Position numbers and translations under genes: made by a program. Under the pieces are notes generated by a model, which saw only the letters and a program-made list of their open reading frames with translations, was not told where the DNA came from and did no database searches. Below are positions 61,012 to 64,000 of a stretch of DNA of 64,000 nucleotides, piece after piece (the stretch's first letter is position 1; each line of letters opens with the position of its first letter). The stretch comes from CAVTWS01 sp963732655 (GTDB lineage: Bacteria; Actinomycetota; Acidimicrobiia; Acidimicrobiales; SHLQ01). The DNA is taken from the NCBI GenBank assembly GCA_963732655.1, contig CAVTAI010000003.1:62001-126000 (forward strand), written 5' to 3'.

Positions 61012-62118
61012 TCAGATGCGGGTGTCGGGGCGGACGTACGAGGATCCGGGGCCGCCGTAGTGGAGCCCGTACCCGGGCGGCCGTTCATAGTTGGGCTGAC
61101 GCACCTGGGCCAGCGCGGCGATCCACGAGTCGATGAGGGCGTCCTCGGCGACGTAGTCGAACGGATCCTCGAGCACCATCTCCTCGGGACCGCTCGGCGC
61201 GAGCGGATGCTCCACGAGCCAGCGCGCCGTGCGCCGCACGGCGTCCCGGGGCGGAACGAGATCGTGGTAGCCGACCAGCGTGCGGAGCTTCTCCACGTCC
61301 AGGACTCGATGGGTGGGGGATTGCGCCATGAGCATGGGGCGGGCCGGCACGGCGACGGGAGTCGGCATGGACACCTGCTCGAGCTCGACGCCCAGCTCGG
61401 CGGCGCAGAGCTCGATGACCTGGGCGATCGAGAGCGTCTCCTCGTCGGCGACGTTGAAGATCTGGCCCGCCGCCTGGTCCGGGTGGTCGACGGCGCAGAG
61501 CACGGCGTGGGCGGCGTTCTCGACGTACGCGAACGAGTGCAGGGTGAGGCCGCCGTCGGCCACGACGATGCGCCGCCGCCCATCGAGGATGCGGCGCACC
61601 ACACACCACTCCCGCACGACCAGTTGCCGCGGCCCGTACATGTACGGGTAACGGAGGTGGGCCGCAGTCGGGTGCAGCTCCATGACGATCTGTTCGGTGC
61701 GGGCGATGCGGTAGCTCTTGCCGTCCTCGTCCTCGGTGGATGTCGGGGCGTCTTCCCGAGCCGGGACGGGAAGCCCCTCGGGCGTGAACACGGTCGCGTC
61801 GAACCACCCCCGGTACGCCGGGACCCCCCCGATCGAGACGAACTGGTCGGTCCGGCCGGCGAGCACCTCGGCCAGGCTGCGGAGCCGCCCGTAGGTCACG
61901 ACCGAGAGGTCGAAGGTGCGCCCGGCGAGGGCCCCGGTCAACGCCTCGGTCGACCGCACGTCCGCATGGATGTGAGGCAGGTGGGCGACCTCGTCGACCT
62001 CGTGAGCGCCCGTGTGCAGGATCGTCACCTCGAAGCCCCGGGCCTCGAGGCCGGCCACGATGAACGGCCCGGTCGGTCCGGTGCCACCGACGACGAGAGC
62101 ACTGCGAGATCGGTTCAC
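61012..62118 (-). CDS. NAD-dependent epimerase/dehydratase family protein
   Basis: A 368-residue extended SDR. Cofactor loop VVGGTGPTGPFIV at residues 9-21; the catalytic pair is SYRIARTEQ, a YxxxR variant of YxxxK; LRYPYMYGP and SFAYVENAAHAV follow as in sugar-nucleotide epimerases. The C-terminal part handles the substrate, unknown. Starts 4 bp after the SDR stop on the same strand; translationally linked. Confidence 0.82.
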   Translation of the reverse strand: MNRSRSALVVGGTGPTGPFIVAGLEARGFEVTILHTGAHEVDEVAHLPHIHADVRSTEALTGALAGRTFDLSVVTYGRLRSLAEVLAGRTDQFVSIGGVPAYRGWFDATVFTPEGLPVPAREDAPTSTEDEDGKSYRIARTEQIVMELHPTAAHLRYPYMYGPRQLVVREWCVVRRILDGRRRIVVADGGLTLHSFAYVENAAHAVLCAVDHPDQAAGQIFNVADEETLSIAQVIELCAAELGVELEQVSMPTPVAVPARPMLMAQSPTHRVLDVEKLRTLVGYHDLVPPRDAVRRTARWLVEHPLAPSGPEEMVLEDPFDYVAEDALIDSWIAALAQVRQPNYERPPGYGLHYGGPGSSYVRPDTRI

Positions 62119-62122
62119 GGGG

Positions 62123-62908
62123 TCACGGCAACATCACGTTGCCGCCGTCGACGACGAGGGTCTGACCGTTGACCAGGTCGGCGTCGCTGCTCGCGAAGAA
62201 CACCGCCGGGCCCACCATGTGGTCGGCCTCGGTGTTGCGTCGCATGGACGACATCATGGCGAACATGGGTTGGAAGTCCGTCGGCACCTGCTTGTCGGTG
62301 GCCGGAGTCATGACGAGGCCCGGGGCGATGGCATTGACGGTGACGTTGTATTGCCCGAGCTGGCCGGCCATGTGACGCGTAAGGCCCATCACCGACCACT
62401 TCGAGTGCTGGTAGGAGAACGAGCTCAGGCTGAAATCTTCCGCGGGCACCCCGGGTTGGGCGCTCAACTGGTGGAGGAACGCGGCGATCGAAGCGACGTT
62501 GATGATGCGCCCCCAGCCCTGGCGCACGAGGTGGGGGCTGACCGCGCGGGACATGAGCCACTGACCGTGGACGTTGACGTCGAACATGCGCCGCAGGTAT
62601 TCGAGCGACTGGTTCTGAGGCTCGTAGTCGCCGTAGATGGCGGCGTTGTTGAGCAGGATGTGCACGCCGCCGAACCGTTCGATCGTGGCGGCGACGCACG
62701 CATCGACCGACGCCTCGTCGGAGATGTCGGTCCGGACGAAATCGATGTCGCCGATCGGGCTGAGCTCGGCGACGGCGTGGCGGCCCTGCTCCTCGCCGAT
62801 GTCGGCCACCATGACCTTGGCGCCTTCCATCAGGAATCGACGGGAGTAGGCCAGGCCGATTCCGCTTCCCCCGCCGGTGATGATGGCGACCTTGTCCTGT
62901 AGGCGCAC
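62123..62908 (-). CDS. Short-chain dehydrogenase/reductase (SDR)
   Basis: A 261-residue SDR: TGGGSGIG, NNAA, VASIAAF and YQHSK (YxxxK), ending with the usual NGQTLVVDGGN. GTG 62908 has GAGGAG upstream. Co-transcribed with the epimerase gene. The long insert around residues 145-160 (LSAQPGVPAEDFSLSS) is characteristic of an actinobacterial subgroup; substrate unknown. Confidence 0.88.
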   Translation of the reverse strand: MRLQDKVAIITGGGSGIGLAYSRRFLMEGAKVMVADIGEEQGRHAVAELSPIGDIDFVRTDISDEASVDACVAATIERFGGVHILLNNAAIYGDYEPQNQSLEYLRRMFDVNVHGQWLMSRAVSPHLVRQGWGRIINVASIAAFLHQLSAQPGVPAEDFSLSSFSYQHSKWSVMGLTRHMAGQLGQYNVTVNAIAPGLVMTPATDKQVPTDFQPMFAMMSSMRRNTEADHMVGPAVFFASSDADLVNGQTLVVDGGNVMLP

Positions 62909-63014
62909 GTCGAGCTCCTCGATCCGAGTGGTGATGGAACCACTAGCCTGCCCGCTCGATGGTCAGGCGTCGAGACGAGCGCCGCAGCGGACCAGCGGCC
63001 GACGAAGGGAAACG

Positions 63015-63797
63015 ATGATGAGCAGCGACGTGGTGCTGGTCGAGGTCGACGACGGCGTGGCGATCGTGACCATGAACCGTCCCGAGGCCCGCAACGCCCT
63101 CAATCACGCCCTCCGGAGCACCCTGGCGAACCGGGTCGGCGAACTCGATGCCGACGCCGACGTCCGGGCGATCGTGCTGACCGGCACCGACCCGGCCTTC
63201 TGCGCGGGCGTGGACCTCAAGGAGCTCAGCGGCGGCGAGGGCGACGCGCCGCTCGAGGCGCTCACCCAGGAACGCGGCCCGTTCCCGAAGTTGTCGACCC
63301 CCATGATCGGCGCCGTGAACGGCCCGGCCGTGACGGGAGGTTTCGAGGTGGCACTGGCGTGCGACTTCCTCATCGCGTCCGAGCGGGCCCGGTTCGCGGA
63401 TACGCACACCCGCGTCGGGATCATGCCCGGGTGGGGCCTCACGGTGCACCTGCAGGAGGCGATCGGCCTGCGCCGGGCCCGGCAGATGTCGTTCACCGGC
63501 AACTACCTCGATGCGTCGACCGCCCTGGTGTGGGGTCTGGTCAACGAAGTGGTCCCGCACGAGGAGCTGCTGCCGCGATCGATCCAGCTGGCCCGAGACA
63601 TCGCGTCGATCAACCCGACCGGCATCTCCCACATCCGTGAGACCTATCAACTCGTCGCCGACACCACCGGTGCCGAGGCGTGGAAGCTGGAGGCCCGGCG
63701 ATCGGCGGAGTGGATGACGACCTTCGATCCGGCCGAGTTCGCCGGCCGGCGGGAGGGGATCGTGGCCCGCGGCCGCACCCAGGTCGGCGACTCGTGA
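63015..63797 (+). CDS. Enoyl-CoA hydratase/isomerase (crotonase) family protein
   Basis: A 260-residue crotonase. Oxyanion-hole and active-site segments: NRPEARNALN, DPAFCAGVDLKEL, GAVNGPAVTGGFEVALACDFLIA, ADTHTRVGIMPGWGL. The hydratase catalytic glutamates are not both evident, so isomerase or other crotonase chemistry is possible. ATG 63015 (or the adjacent ATG 63018) follows GGGAAA. Beta-oxidation role likely. Tandem hairpins follow. Confidence 0.88.
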   Translation: MMSSDVVLVEVDDGVAIVTMNRPEARNALNHALRSTLANRVGELDADADVRAIVLTGTDPAFCAGVDLKELSGGEGDAPLEALTQERGPFPKLSTPMIGAVNGPAVTGGFEVALACDFLIASERARFADTHTRVGIMPGWGLTVHLQEAIGLRRARQMSFTGNYLDASTALVWGLVNEVVPHEELLPRSIQLARDIASINPTGISHIRETYQLVADTTGAEAWKLEARRSAEWMTTFDPAEFAGRREGIVARGRTQVGDS

Positions 63798-63807
63798 ACG
63801 GCGCTGG

Positions 63808-63927
63808 GGCTGCCGATTCTCGGCAGCCGGGGTCTGCTGGGGCTGCCGATTCTCGGCAGCCGGGGTCTGCTGGGGCTGCCGATTCTCGGCAGCCGGGGTC
63901 TGCTGGGGCTGCCGATTCTCGGCAGCC
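63808..63927. repeat. Four tandem copies of a terminator hairpin (33-bp period)
   Basis: GGCTGCCGA-TTC-TCGGCAGCC hairpins (perfect 9-bp stems) start at 63808, 63841, 63874 and 63907. The stretch between copies (CGGGGTCTGCTGG) is also identical. Period 33 keeps frames open and creates a false minus-strand frame with an 11-residue repeat. Begins about 10 bp after the crotonase stop and ends one base before the next probable GTG start. Confidence 0.9.
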
Positions 63928-63928
63928 T

Positions 63929-64000
63929 GTGCTCGTCGGAGTCGGTACGGTCGACGGGAGGGACGGAACGGCGTTCGACACGCCGGGTCTCGCGGCCGCG
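63929..64000 (+). CDS. Probable 5' end of a thiolase-like gene (truncated by window)
   Basis: From GTG 63929 a frame open to the window end reads MLVGVGTVDGRDGTAF (GTG read as Met), similar in style to the start MPVLIGVGQAL of the thiolase-like protein at 17417. Only 24 codons are visible, so family assignment is weak. It starts one base after the fourth hairpin. Confidence 0.3.
   Translation, partial: MLVGVGTVDGRDGTAFDTPGLAAA

Noticed and set aside
63808..63927. CRISPR-like array
   Set aside because: The repeats are contiguous with identical linkers rather than unique spacers, and each unit is a terminator-like hairpin.
63610..63981. Minus-strand frame with an 11-residue repeat (GCRESAAPADP)
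   Set aside because: It is generated by the tandem 33-bp hairpins and the antisense of the crotonase gene; no start signal or composition supports it.

Overview
The window is high-GC actinobacterial chromosome. The gene set (F420-linked LLM and Ddn-type oxidoreductases, a non-canonical SCP-x-type thiolase, CYP125-like P450, DUF3052 and DUF3516 proteins, MeaB, a GTG-rich start repertoire and many genes without Shine-Dalgarno sequences) suggests an Acidimicrobiia/Ilumatobacter-like organism. That placement is inference from gene content, not a database result. No tRNA, rRNA or CRISPR array was recognised.

Layout. 1-4.7 kb: end of an AI-2E family permease gene, an M20 amidohydrolase, an AhpD-like protein flanked by 51-bp direct repeats, then an aldo/keto reductase-TesB thioesterase operon. 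4.9-9.4 kb: APC permease with universal stress protein, thiol peroxidase lying antisense inside a stop-less glycosyltransferase frame, and a sterol-desaturase gene with an apparent frameshift. 9.5-16.2 kb: P450, a GIDE-LemA fusion, then nrdAB behind paired palindromes and DnaA-box-like sites. 16.2-17.4 kb: a complete IS630-type element with TA target duplication. 17.4-22.9 kb: thiolase, DUF3052, and two divergent citrate-synthase-family genes around a 28-bp palindrome. 23-27.6 kb: typA, rarD, meaB, engB (minus strand) with an intergenic hairpin repeat family. 27.6-32.8 kb: VOC protein, form-II-type CO-dehydrogenase-family operon (S-L-M), and an AbrB/PIN toxin-antitoxin-like pair. 32.9-37.1 kb: CaiB/BaiF CoA transferase and a TadE-TadE-TadG operon. 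37.3-38.4 kb: selD, whose catalytic residue is encoded by an in-frame TGA. 38.4-47.2 kb: PhoD, amidohydrolase, DUF3516 helicase, small genes, HAD phosphatase-SDR. 47.3-55.3 kb: Bfd-like fragment, SDR, OafA-type acyltransferase with SGNH domain, a patatin-SDR-LLM operon, EamA transporter. 55.3-60.0 kb: SnoaL-like, Ddn-like, molybdopterin oxidoreductase and an acidic three-module repeat protein in one probable minus-strand operon. 60-64 kb: small proteins, epimerase and SDR, crotonase, four tandem hairpins, and the probable start of another gene.

How it fits together. Much of the window is lipid/steroid and CoA-ester metabolism (thioesterase, P450, sterol desaturase, thiolase, CaiB, crotonase, SDRs, MeaB, methylcitrate/citrate synthases) mixed with housekeeping genes (nrdAB, typA, engB). 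The strongest hidden feature is selD: a gene for selenophosphate synthetase that is itself a probable selenoprotein, which conventional annotation would truncate. A second recurrent theme is short hairpins at gene ends that have been tandemly duplicated in place (32.8, 50.6 and 63.8 kb), plus a separate dispersed hairpin family (26.9 and 37.2 kb).
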